From positions 1 through 64,000 of the forward strand of contig WNNJ02001019.1 in the NCBI GenBank assembly GCA_012934845.2: a stretch of 64,000 nt of DNA, read 5' to 3'. Source of the stretch: Pomphorhynchus laevis (Eukaryota; Acanthocephala; Palaeacanthocephala; Echinorhynchida; Pomphorhynchidae). Shown here piece by piece: positions 42,501-51,489 of the stretch. Every line of letters begins with the position of its first letter. The stretch's first letter is position 1. The notes beneath the pieces were generated by a model. The model worked only from the letters and a program-made list of their open reading frames with translations. It searched no databases and was not told the DNA's origin. A program made the translations under genes and the position numbers.

Positions 42501-45500
42501 TTTTCTTAGAATTATGTTTTAATTTATAAATATAATAATATATTTCTAAATAATATATATTTTTATAAATAAAATATTATAAAATACGTAAACTCAGTTA
42601 TCTGATCTGATTTATTTTAAATTTCAATTCTTTAAATTTCAACTTGATATAAGTTATAAAATCTTGTTTAATAATTTATTTTATATTAATATTTTACTTT
42701 TAATTATACACAATACATAATATATAATTAATATAGATCTGAAAATATATAATAAAAATATAGATGATTATCTAAAATTCTAAAAGATCATGTCCGGAAC
42801 GAAGAAATAAGGAACCAGTTAGTATCAATAATAGAGAAACTCCGCGAAAAACGACTACAATGGTACGGCCAAGTTATCCGCGCAAACGAACACCAGCCAT
42901 CAAATAAGAATAATACCGTTACAGTGGATTGTAAACGACCGATAGGAAGACCCAAATTGCTATGGATGGACGTTATACGTCAGGATTTGATTAGTGTTAG
43001 GCTGGAAACCAAAGACGCCCTTGATAAAAACAAATGGAGGCAACTTTCAAAAGCAGCGGACCCCGTCCCTACACGGGAAAAACTCTAAAAAAAAGAAAAA
43101 TATATAATAAAACTAATAAATATAATTTTATATATCATTTCAAATACTGCTTACAACAAAGCAGTTACAAATCGAGAAAATGTTGTAATTGCAATGTGTG
43201 ATCTGCGCGATGTAATTGAAGCATATGCGTTAAGATCGTCAACTGTTTGTCTCCCTATTGCCAGAATAGATGAACGGAAACTTTACTATTGGAACAGGAG
43301 GAGATTCACAAAATTCGAGAATCTCTCATGAATGCTAGCAAAATGATCATCGGATGCTTACATAAACGATTAATATAATAAATATTAAATGAATAAATGA
43401 ATATATTTGATTTGAATGAATATTAATTTGGAATAGAATTTTAAAAATATTTTAAAATTAATTTACTGAAAAAAATCATATTTGGTGTAATCAAAATATA
43501 CAAAACGCAACTAACCTTCGTTTTCTCTTTATAGTCATAGTGTCTTTAGATCTTGCTTTATCTTTTGCTTTAGTTTTTAACGCATTACAATTGACCCATT
43601 AAATTATTATTGTCAAATAATTTATAGGTCAAGCAATTTTAAAATCTGCAGTGTCTTACTTTGATATTAGATAAGACCAGCTTAGTTTATTTTCTTTCTC
43701 AATTTGTATTGTTAAAAAATAAAAGTAGTTTAAATTTTCATCGTAATTTAAACTCATCTCACTCTTTTCGTGAATGTTTACGTATGATATAGAAACTTAA
43801 AATGCATAGATTATATAATCTGTTGATGATATAGCAATTTTGTATAACTTTATGTGAAGCGAGTTTTCTTACAAAAAGAAAACTAAATTGCTTAAAACTG
43901 AAGTGACTCATATTTGAAAAAAATATCAATAAGAAAACATATTTAATTTATATTAATATATTTAATATATAACTTATATTAAATATATATTATATATTAT
44001 ATAATTTAATAATATATTTTAAATATATAGAATATATTAATTTTTTTAATTTAAATTTTTATTATATATTACATTGGCAAGGTTCCGGCAAATGGGCCTT
44101 AATTAGAACTTTAAATAATCTTTTCAAAATAACAATCCATTTCAAATTCTTTAACCCGTGTTCTGTTCAATATCTCGGCTACTTGTTCGATGAATTATCA
44201 GAATGGCTGAACACATCCTTGCCATAAGGATACTTATTTTTGTACGTAGCCGTGTAATAGATGAAACATAGTCCATCTTTCGCTTAACTGACATTTTCCT
44301 TGCTATAGTCCTTAAATATAAATATTGGACACGGTTCATGTGGCACCAGTGCCAGCCCATATTAATTGACATAAACTTTTTATGGTGAATAAAATTACAT
44401 TTTTGTTTAACTTTTATTTAACTGGAAATCAATGTAATTTTTAAAGAGTTTATTTGAGACATAAAGTAATATACTAAATAGTATAATATTAAATTATCAA
44501 TTAAATTAGTTTTCTCATTTACTCTAAAATTCTTCCAGATAAGCAACATGTTACTGTAAATGCAAAATAGCGTTAGAGCATTATTGTAATACTACAAGCG
44601 CAAATAAGCTCTATGTATTAACAATTTACTTGAACAAGAATCTGCATATTAGAATCTAATTCTCATTTTTCATTTGCATGCAAAATGCAATAGAATTGAG
44701 AATACGCCTTAAATTGATAAATTAATCAATAAAATCAATTATTACAGGATTGTAGTCTTCTACACTAAGGCATTTTATTTCTTAAAAAATCGGTAACCGA
44801 TTGATTGCTTAAGTACTCGAGTATACAAGCGGGATTGCCTCGCTGAACCGCTACGTTTAATCGCTGCTTGATGAAAGCCATTGATCGAATTTCACTCGTG
44901 GTCACGGACGTCATCTTTCCGATCTCTTCGATAAAATACGTGATTTCCTTGCCCAACCAAGACACCCAAGATCTCAACATCTACTGGAACGAATGTATAG
45001 ATCCTATTCTCGACCTCGTTGTACTTTTCCTTCTTGCATTCTGCAAAAGCGGCTACCTCACCGGTTCGAACGACTACTTTATCCTCGTAACTCGCCGCTA
45101 AATGATTTATAAACCTAGTGTCCCAAATTAATATTTTACCGATATAACAAGGAACCAAAGTTTCTCCATTCGTTCGATTGCCATCGCTGCGACATAATCC
45201 CACCGGATCTTATTAAGAAGGTATCCCCGCTAAAGACAAAGCCATTCGAATTATGTGGTTCAACTTGGAGTATCGAGTGTGTCGGTATTTGCTGTTTCGA
45301 CAGTCCATACCTTTCCAAGCCCGATTCGTTGCTGGTATTTCCACATCCACAGGTGAATTCCTCATTAAATTTGATGCCGAGTCGTAGGACCACAGCGATT
45401 GTCTAGGATACGTCGTCCAATCTGGTGCCAAGCGCCGAGATTGGAAGTGCCGTCAGGAAAGCTCCGGAGTCCCTGCCTACTGCTCTTTGCAGTCTAGCTC

Positions 45501-48500
45501 GACATTCAGCAGAGTCGTCTTCCAACAAGAGTGAACTACTAGCGATCATGTGCATAGGACGAGACCAACGTTTTTGTTTATGTTAATCCATTTGCAACTC
45601 TTCCTCGCACACATCCGCCCATCTGCTCACACCATTTTGGAAACCCGATCAGTCCACTCCGCTGGTTGCTTCAAGGTTTCGTCCCACCATTGCCTTTATG
45701 AGAACCGACGTACTTGCGATTGAGGACAAATATGCCGGCAGTACTATAACTTCACTGCGATATATACCTAAGCCACCCAAGTCAATCGGTAGAGTTGCTT
45801 GTCGCTATGCCTTATCATCCAGATATAAATTCAATATGTTGGCCAGAGCGGATTTTAGGATTTCTTCGTAATGCTTTAATGACAAGCAGGAAAAGCAAGG
45901 AGCACAGCGTAGCAAATGAGAAATCTTTGGTATACTAAAGTATCATCGCAACAGAAACAGCGAATCCTGTATAGATAGATCGACCATTCGTTTGACATTG
46001 TTATAGAGAAGCGATACACATTGATTCACGGTTTCATTGACCGCCAAATCGTTTCCTATCGGAGTGCCCAAGATGACCGCGTCGTTGGGATCAGTCAGAA
46101 TTCATTCGTAAATCATGTCCAACAATCGAATTTGATCCTTAGGATTACGAGTTATTAACTACGACTTTTGAGGATTTAATGTAAGTTCAATTCTCATTCC
46201 CTAATCGATTATATTAGCTACATCTGAATAAATCGTATCCGAGTCACCCTCCACAAATACAGTCGTTGAGACACCATGCGCAAAACGGTGACTGGCAGAG
46301 TTTAACCACTTTGTTTACGGCAAGCGAGGAAAGCAGGGGACTGAGAGAGTTCCCTCGTTGAACATCTCCGTCTGACGGAATTATTGGTGCCGGCAAAGTT
46401 AATTATCGTAACTATAGCACAGGTTGACGAATGGCAGCTAAGCTGGTAGCTTCCTGCCAACCATTTTAATCATGTGGCCACGGTCGACAATGTTCAGCGC
46501 GTTATGAAAGTCTAACTTGATAAGCGCAATTTTTAGGAACTATGGCGTTTGCGATAAAGTATCTAGACGCTTGAGTCACAGCTTTAACTCCTCGAGGTAT
46601 TCCAACGCCAAATTGTCGAGGCGCGAACTCACCTAGAATATCGCTTGATGCCCAACGCGCGACAATCTTTGCTGCCAAGCGGAGCAACGTACAACCCACA
46701 GCAATCGGGCGAGTACCGCCATTAGGTTTCTGTAATGCCGTCAGCTTAGCGGCACAGCAAAATTTTCTTATTGATTTTGCACACAACCTTTTAAAACGAC
46801 GGTAATGAATCGACCAAGGATTGAAATAAACAGATTAAATATAAATCATACTAAGTAGAAATTTTAGCTAAATTAAGTTATCGTTCATATAGTTAAACCG
46901 TATTTTATACCTATACCGTACTCAAAATAGAAATACATACGATTTTACTACGCTTTATACAAATCTAGATTTAGTAGATATTAAAGAAGCGTTAGTAAAA
47001 TTAATTAATCTTATATTCTGAAAAAGATATACATATATATGTTATAATAATTATAACGCCTATCTAACAAAAATTAAACCATCAAGTAAATATAAATATA
47101 TGGATAAAATTGAATTAATAGAATCCTTAAATATTTTGATAAATCAAAATTATTTAAAAGTAGGGACATCTATATTTAGACAAGTAAAAGGTGTTCCAAT
47201 GGGTGGTAATAGTAGCCCAATTATAGCTGACTTGTTTTTAAGCTTTATAGAATATGAATTTGTTCATAACTGTGTAAAAACTAAATCTAAACAATATAAA
47301 TATATTCAATATATGTTTCGATACATTGATGATATATGTGTATTTAATTCTAATAATTTTTTTTTCAATTGGTGAACACATATATCCAGAAAGCCGTATT
47401 CTTAACAAAACCAATATTGATGATAAAGAAGGTGTATATCTGGATATGAACATTAAATTAACATTAACTTAAACTACTATTAATTTATATCGTAAAGATG
47501 ACGTATTTAAATTTACAAGAAACATATTTTCGCATGAGCATTCATGCATACCATATAATATAAAATATAATATATTAAATAATAAAATTTTAAGAATTGC
47601 AACAATATGTAATAATATTGGTTCTCCTCAAAATCATTTAAATTATTTAAAATAGATGCATATTTTAAACTAGGTAACTATAAAAATAACATCAATCAGA
47701 AAATAGTAAAATATATAAATCAACACAATCATATAATGAATAAATTTAAACTCTTAAGTGGCAATTTTTTATGGATGGATAATAAATAATATACGTTGTA
47801 TTAGAATAAGATACTAGATAGTTTTATCAGAGGAAATACATCATTAGCATGTATTTGCCCCGCTGCTGTGTTGGGTAGAGGAGTTAGGGGCCGAAACGTG
47901 ATAGCATTGCAGCTCTTCTTGACAACCTCTAATTCTTATTCTGATACAACGTCTGTTATTTATTAGTCAATTCACAAAAATGACTTTTTAAATTTCAATT
48001 TTTTATTTTAACTTGATTTAAATTATAGAAAATCTAAAAACAATTATTAATTTTATTATTTAATTATTAAATTTTGATTTAGCATTATTATGTTTTGTAA
48101 TTATATTGAATACGTAGACTCAATTAGCTGATTTGATTTGTATCAATAAAATTTAAATCTATCGTTTTTAACACATTTTTATCGTTCTTTACCCAGTTTT
48201 TTTACAATATTTTTTTAAAAATAATTAGGTGATTTCAAATATTTTATCTAATTATATTTTTTATTTTTTTGACATATTTTTTTATTAAATAATGAGGTGT
48301 TATTCACATCTCGCTGCTTTCACATTCAGAATTTTATTTTTGTTGCACACATGACCATTTGACGGATTGATATTTATAGGTAACAATGTCTGTTAGTCGT
48401 CTTCCCCCTATTCTTACCGTAGTTATACCGACCATGTTGCTCTCCCATCAAGAATTTTGCATCGACGTTTTGCATCAAATTCAGAAGTGGATTGCTGAGT

Positions 48501-48503
48501 CAG
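33193..48503 (+). CDS. UBR1/UBR2-type E3 ubiquitin ligase (N-recognin), 5' part of gene
   Basis: Six exons join in frame: 33193-33507 (candidate), 34157-34431, 35530-35608, 35654-35880, 38528-38594, 38639-38779 and 48380-48503; the first is the least certain. All junctions have GT..AG and matching phases. The product begins with an acidic region, then the UBR box (zinc-binding Cys/His pattern) and the ClpS-like N-domain, as in UBR1/2. In the N-degron pathway these bind destabilising N-terminal residues, and the C-terminal RING, outside this window, ubiquitylates the substrate. Introns are 649, 1098, 45, 2647, 44 and 9600 bp; the long ones hold transposons. The gene continues past 48503. Confidence 0.8.
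33508..34156 (+). other. UBR intron 1 (candidate)
   Basis: 649 bp, GTGAGC at the donor and TTTTAAG at the acceptor. AT-rich, with no repeat that I recognise apart from a GAGAGAGAGC run near 34028. Confidence 0.5.
34157..34431 (+). CDS. UBR exon: start of UBR box
   Basis: Encodes YTAWNRLIPCLYNW, ITPLKILMSG and the beginning of the UBR box, KRTVCGKMFKTDGIVYQC. The acceptor is TTTTAAG|GAG and the donor TG|GTATGT, leaving two bases that complete a Trp codon with the next exon. Cys residues of CGKMF and YQC correspond to the first zinc ligands of UBR1 (CGRVF, YSC). The minus-strand frame over the same bases is a shadow. Confidence 0.85.
34432..35529 (+). other. UBR intron 2, with a PLE-tail fragment
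   Basis: 1098 bp. It contains a tandem pair of TATGATGACCTCTATTCC-type units (34796-34850), then the PLE tail block (TTATTAGTCAATTCATAAAA at about 34865-34890), so even this short intron received a PLE tail. Confidence 0.6.
35530..35608 (+). CDS. UBR exon: central UBR box
   Basis: TCSTDPTTVLCSECFMHSEH then RNHSYR, aligning with the CxxDPTCVLCxxCF...HKNHRY block of UBR1/2, including zinc-binding Cys and His. Acceptor ATCATCAG|G; donor AGA|GTAAGA. The following intron is only 45 bp (35609-35653). Confidence 0.9.
35654..35880 (+). CDS. UBR exon: end of UBR box
   Basis: MASSGGGGFCDCGDVESW with a following HCSIHKP, the GGGFCDCGDxEAW...C..H hallmark of UBR1/2 and not of UBR3-7. The rest links to the ClpS-like domain. 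The donor GATAG|GTAACA leaves two bases (AG) that with T of the next exon give Ser. Confidence 0.9.
35881..38527 (+). other. UBR intron with an unrecognised coding relic
   Basis: A 2.6-kb intron. At about 36210-36750 the + strand has frames suggesting a former gene: QQNAMLEQMMHAIARLEHNV (probably coiled coil), HELAAYLSILKAISEEDL, WFQIFFRRVV and RVGLDLNKPIQLP. I do not recognise the family; it may be an old mobile-element gene. The minus frame at 37317-37676 has no support. The remainder is AT-rich with nothing seen. Confidence 0.45.
38528..38594 (+). CDS. UBR exon: ClpS-like domain, first part
   Basis: SREEYDRIFATVVLNDEIHSYMEV aligns with the VLFNDEHHSYDHV block of UBR1, which binds bulky hydrophobic N-terminal residues. 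The NDE-H pattern of the binding pocket is kept. The exon is 67 bp; the next intron is 44 bp (38595-38638). Confidence 0.9.
38639..38779 (+). CDS. UBR exon: ClpS-like domain, second part
   Basis: VSRSQAYDLANMIDKEGRTT matches the AEAQLHTTAIDKEGRRAV block of UBR1. The exon is 141 bp, phase 0 at both ends, donor GAT|GTAAGT. The following intron is about 9.6 kb if the exon at 48380 is next. Confidence 0.9.
38780..39106 (+). other. UBR intron start, nothing recognised
   Basis: AT-rich intron sequence with a small inverted repeat of ATTTAATTAATATTTA-type near 38870-38910. I see no gene. Confidence 0.6.
39107..39336. mobile_element. Foldback (MITE-like) element with about 100-bp arms
   Basis: The left arm from TTACAAGAAGGCGAGGAAAC to about 39211 is inverted with few mismatches from about 39222 to 39336, with a very short centre, so the whole element folds into one hairpin. 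AAGAATATTTATCG occurs at about 39067-39080 and 39334-39347 and may be a duplicated target. There is no coding capacity; it was probably moved in trans by a DNA transposase of unknown type. Confidence 0.8.
39550..39720. ncRNA. Two opposed, degenerate hammerhead-like motifs (family D)
   Basis: On the minus strand (39550-39624): ACGU, internal loop GAAAUGUAG, CUGGGU, CAGCAG, CUGACGA, AUCCAG, GCGU-C, UUGUUG, which fits stem III ACGU/GCGU and CUGGGU/AUCCAG, a GUC site and stem I CAGCAG/UUGUUG; GAAA is mutated. On the + strand, from about 39640: UCAUCAGC, CAGCAG, CUGAUGA, GCUGAUGA, AUCGUC, CUGCUG gives a second motif with stem I CAGCAG/CUGCUG. The two overlap as an imperfect palindrome. Confidence 0.4.
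39721..41289. other. UBR intron, two unrecognised open stretches
   Basis: At 39994-40146 (+) a 50-codon frame begins MHKAEIGEALVDATLKVA. Near 40450-40615 (+) a frame contains RCLIDDYEFRFMLPSMEAYK and INGLHEKVNNLDPDILYRP. Neither is recognised; both may be old transposon or pseudogene pieces. A 30-bp direct repeat of ACATCCAGGATGCAGATATACTTTACACG type occurs at about 40750 and 40878. Confidence 0.4.
41290..41850 (-). pseudogene. Tc1/mariner-type transposase relic
   Basis: Minus strand, several frames: LPFGSMHNSF, YYDREVQSRKVEMHQIFYQQ, then KIYDNA and a QH-V...NFQEL stretch, and DSPDFSPTDPYFS, which corresponds to the mariner block HPPYSPDLAPTDYHLF around the third catalytic Asp. The DNAR-H motif survives as DNA-QH. 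Frames change repeatedly, so it is an old, inactive copy. Terminal inverted repeats were not found. It sits in the UBR intron in antisense. Confidence 0.6.
42085..42640 (+). repeat. Two PLE 3'-tail fragments
   Basis: 42090-42250 has GGAGCCGAAACCTGATAACA and the TTATTAGTAATTTATAAAA block; 42415-42640 has a second copy of the GTCAAACCCTGATAGCATAG block and a tail ending AAATACGTAAACTCAGTTA. Both are solo tails without coding sequence, like extremely truncated insertions. Confidence 0.6.
42785..43100 (+). mobile_element. RTE-type LINE 3'-terminal fragment
   Basis: Open + frame: IEKLREKRLQWYGQVIRANE, KRPIGRPKLLWMDVIRQDL, DKNKWRQLSKAADPVPTREKL, stop, then A-rich tail. This is the C-terminus of RTE-clade ORF2 (LR-RWYGHV-RA, KRP-GRPK-RWMD, D--KWR--). 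RTE elements of this form are common in nematodes. Only about 100 residues remain. Confidence 0.85.
43140..43340 (+). other. Unrecognised open stretch
   Basis: About 60 codons: KAVTNRENVVIAMCDLRDVI, EAYALRSSTVCLPIARIDERK, LYYWNRRRFTKFENLS, then a stop. No family is recognised. It directly follows the RTE tail, so it may be another fragment. Confidence 0.3.
44371..44751 (-). repeat. 381-bp repeat, copy 1 (possible retroelement 3' UTR)
   Basis: It matches 58402-58782 over 381 bp with no length difference and only a few base changes. Here it lies directly downstream of the stop of the minus-strand restriction-like-endonuclease element, so it is probably that element's 3' UTR. Between 43341 and 44370 I see only AT-rich sequence; the minus frame at 44151-44372 is not recognised. 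Confidence 0.75.
44765..46800 (-). pseudogene. RT + restriction-like-endonuclease retroelement (type 1)
   Basis: In minus-strand order: LQKPNGGTRPIAVGCTLLRL with FAPRQFGVGIPRGVKAVTQA (RT fingers, 46502-46786); middle RT region too eroded to follow; LNHIIRMALSLAGIPS (near 45213); GLCRSDGNRTNGETLVP and ILIWDTRFINHLAASY (45110-45203), a PD-(D/E)XK-like nuclease block; KKEKYNE, TFVPVDVEILG; and FIKQRLNVAVQRGNPACILE (44765-44900). This RT-nuclease architecture occurs in many invertebrate retroelements; I do not assign a clade. Many frame breaks. Antisense inside the UBR intron. Confidence 0.7.
46930..48145 (+). mobile_element. PLE copy, 5'-truncated
   Basis: Starts inside the RT (YDFTTLYTNL block) and matches the second half of the 12.2-15.2 kb PLE, including VPMGGNSSPIIADLF and RYIDDICVF (47100-47375), and the full 3' tail with both conserved hairpins (47825-47945). 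It is degenerate, with about four breaks. The tail ends at ACGTAGACTCAATTAGCTGATTT. It lies in sense orientation in the UBR intron. Confidence 0.8.
48380..48503 (+). CDS. UBR exon after the large intron
   Basis: Acceptor ATTTATAG|GTA, donor CAG|GTAAAT. It encodes RLPPILTVVIPTMLLSHQEF then CIDVLHQIQKWIAES, which aligns with [20 protein letters not shown] and the following region of UBR1, right after the ClpS-like domain. The phase matches the exon ending at 38779. Similarity is moderate, and it rests on the HQ-F core and the correct order. Confidence 0.65.
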
Positions 48504-49734
48504 GTAAATTTGCTATAAGATTTTATTATATGACATACCATGATTTTAAAATTATCAGTTAAAGCTGTACGAATTATTTATTTTACAGAATGACAATTTA
48601 GAACTGTTATTAATTAAAAAATTAGAACTGTTATGGAACAGTTATAGAACATTAATTAGAACAATCAATTTAGAACTGTTAATAGTAAAAACTGTTATTA
48701 AATTATCAGTTTAAACTTTTATTAATTATCAAGATTAAAATATTTGATCAAATTTCCTATTTCATTAAACAAAGTTGTTGATTTTAAATATTTGCTTAAT
48801 TTTCCATTCAAACAAATTTTTAAAATCTTAAAGATGACCGGGTCTATTTTTCTCAAAGCAACTAACATGCTTCTATAATGAAATCTAACTCGATATTCCT
48901 GGAAAAGCAAATATTAAAATAGGATTGTAGTTAGTGATATTTTCCACGATGTAGCCTTTATTTTTTAATCTGAATTATTTTCGATATTTACAAAACTTTA
49001 TACTTGAAATATCGATAATACAAAATAAATGATAAACTTTTAATAATATTTTGATAATATTTTAGTATAATATTAATCATTAATAATATTAATTATTATT
49101 TATATTATAATTATTTATTAAATTTTTCTGAAGAAAAAAATGTTTCGATTTCGATTGTAGCGTGTATATATAGTGTATATACTATATATAGTATATTATA
49201 TATAGTATATTTATTACACTCTAAATCATTGAAATTTATTGGAATGATAAATTACGATGATAAATTGGAATAATTTTTAGAGTGTGATCATTTGAGGAAA
49301 ATGTGGCAAGCAGAGGATGATAACACGAGTTCAAAACGTTGAGATAGGATAGAGGAGGCTTATATGTGGTTTCTAAGAACAACATTTTAAAGTGTGGTAA
49401 GAATCGAGAGCAGAAGCGGACTGATTATGACAATAGAGAAAGTTGAGAGACATCACTGAAGAGAGACGGATTATCTGTAGGAAGAATCGTCACAAGTAGC
49501 GAGTGAAAAGCGAAACATTGACATCAAGACGGACTTGGATTCGAAGAGGAATCAAAGGGCTTAACATTAGAGATAATAATACACCTATCGCGAGAAGGAA
49601 ATTGCTAGCCGGCAGGGTGTCTAATACTCAGAGGTCAGTAGGAGCAGACGTAGAAGAGTGATACAAGTGTATAGACAATTGCAACGAGGTACAAGAATAG
49701 GTATGCACATTTGACGAAGATATCTGAATATTGT
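48504..49734. other. Nothing recognised (probable UBR intron)
   Basis: AT-rich, with an ATATATAGTGTATATACTATATATA palindrome near 49170 and a short repeat of TTAGAACTGTTAT (48598-48700). A GA-rich stretch at 49260-49700 has no coherent frame. No further UBR exon could be identified. Confidence 0.5.
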
Positions 49735-49945
49735 CCAATGAAATGTTCGATGTGCTCATCCATTGTTTAGGGCGTTTAAACATCGAGAGGAATATATAAA
49801 GAAAATTATTGTTCACAAATTTCGACTATTGCAATTTTTAAAAACATAACACTTGAAGAGGACTATTGCAATATTCGAAAATTTGTGAACAATAATTTTC
49901 TTTTTCCTATTCCTCTCTATGTTTAAACGCCCTGAACAATATCTT
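49735..49945. mobile_element. Foldback element, family F, copy 1
   Basis: The left arm (about 49762-49835, GGGCGTTTAAACATCGAGAG, then TTATTGTTCACAAATTTCGA) is inverted at about 49862-49938. The centre is about 27 bp. Related copies are at 50676-50960 and 51145-51238. Non-coding. Confidence 0.75.
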
Positions 49946-50675
49946 AATATGATTGGAATAAGAGAGATTAGAACGAAATATGTATCTAGAGGACGATCCA
50001 ATAACTACATTGAAAATGCTGGAAGCTAGATGGGCAGAAAGATGATAATCAGGTGACTTTTCACATAAGCGGTGCCACCAATATGCAGAATCGTAATATT
50101 CTATTGAACTACCCTTTAACGGTATACTTTGACAGAACCGTACCATACTGGCATCAAAGGGCGTATATCAATATTAATAGCTGTCTCTTGTAAATCAACG
50201 TGAACGTGCAAATTACGCACAAAACTTATCACATGCAGATATAGCAACGGTTTTCACTTGTGCTGTCTCTGACTAAGCCATTTTCTACTATCACTATCAG
50301 ACACAAAGTTAATATGGGACTAACGTGTTTTGTCACTTATAACAGCATCATGATGTTTGAATGAATTACGATGATACACGATATACTGGAATTGGAATCA
50401 TCGCTGCCACATTGAATCAAAAGGTTGGAGGTAAGATGAGTACTTATCATTTCAGAATGGATCAACAGATAGGGTTGATCATTCAGATTATCAGAGGAAT
50501 CAGTCTGAACTGTTCTGGTATTGATTTACTCTTTTATCTGTAGTGGATTTGCCAATCATTGTCTGAATCATAACAACGAACCTGATTAAAATAATAATTT
50601 ACAATGTATAAATCAACAAAATCTTTTTTAAAAATAAATTTAAACTAAGCAAAAAAATATGTTATAAAAAAATAA

Positions 50676-50960
50676 TGTCCAATGATATGTTCGATGTACT
50701 ATTTAATTGTTCAGGGCGTTTAAACATAGAGAGGAATAAAAAATATTGTTCACAAATTTTCGACTATTGCAATAGTCGAAATAGAATTTATCTTAGTGCA
50801 ACTTACTTTACTGTTTTACTATTATATATAGTAAAACATATATAACATAACAAAAGGACTATTATAACATATAATAAGTACTATTGCAATAGTCGAAAAT
50901 TTGTGAACAATATTTTTTTTATTCCTCTCGATGTTTAAACGCCCTGAACAATTAAAAACA
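50676..50960. mobile_element. Foldback element, family F, copy 2
   Basis: Arms 50700-50780 and 50885-50953 pair through CAGGGCGTTTAAACAT, GAGAGGAATA, TTGTTCACAAA and CGACTATTGCAATAGTCG. The centre differs from copy 1, as expected when only the termini are needed for movement. Non-coding. Confidence 0.75.
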
Positions 50961-51144
50961 ACTTTAAAATTATTAGCGAATAATTTTTATGGATCGATAA
51001 TAAATACTATACTTTGTATTAAAATAAGATACTAGTTAATCAAATTTCATCAGAGGAAATAAATTTTATCATAAGAAAGATTTTATATTTGATAAAATTA
51101 AAAAGAAAATGACAAAAACTAGATTACTATAAAAATAAAATAAA

Positions 51145-51238
51145 TCAGAAAATTGCAATAGTCGAAAATTTATGAACAATAATTTTCTTTTTCTATTCCT
51201 CTCGATGTTTAAACTCCCAGAACAATGAAGAAAGAATG
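51145..51238. mobile_element. Foldback element, family F, single arm
   Basis: One right-hand arm (TTGCAATAGTCGAAAATTTA to GTTTAAACTCCCAGAACAAT) is preceded at 51000-51060 by a fragment of PLE tail (AGATACTAGTTAATCAAATT, TCATCAGAGGAAATAAA). Only half of the element remains. Confidence 0.6.
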
Positions 51239-51489
51239 TAATGTTATTAGGCTTCGTCCCCTATTCCACGGCTCAACATAACATTATTTTTAACATAAAA
51301 TAATGATAATATTTAATATTAATCATAATATCAGAGCATGATTTGGTACGAACCACAGATGAATCAATATTTTTTTGAGAAAATAATTTATTACAAAATT
51401 ACAATTTATAGGTTACCCTCAAATGGGTCCTTAAACTATATGACAATAATTTTTACATAGTTTATCTTCTTCGTTATTCGCTGTATTGA

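Noticed and set aside
44868-45101. Plus-strand ORF of 77 codons
   Set aside because: Shadow of the minus-strand nuclease block of the retroelement.
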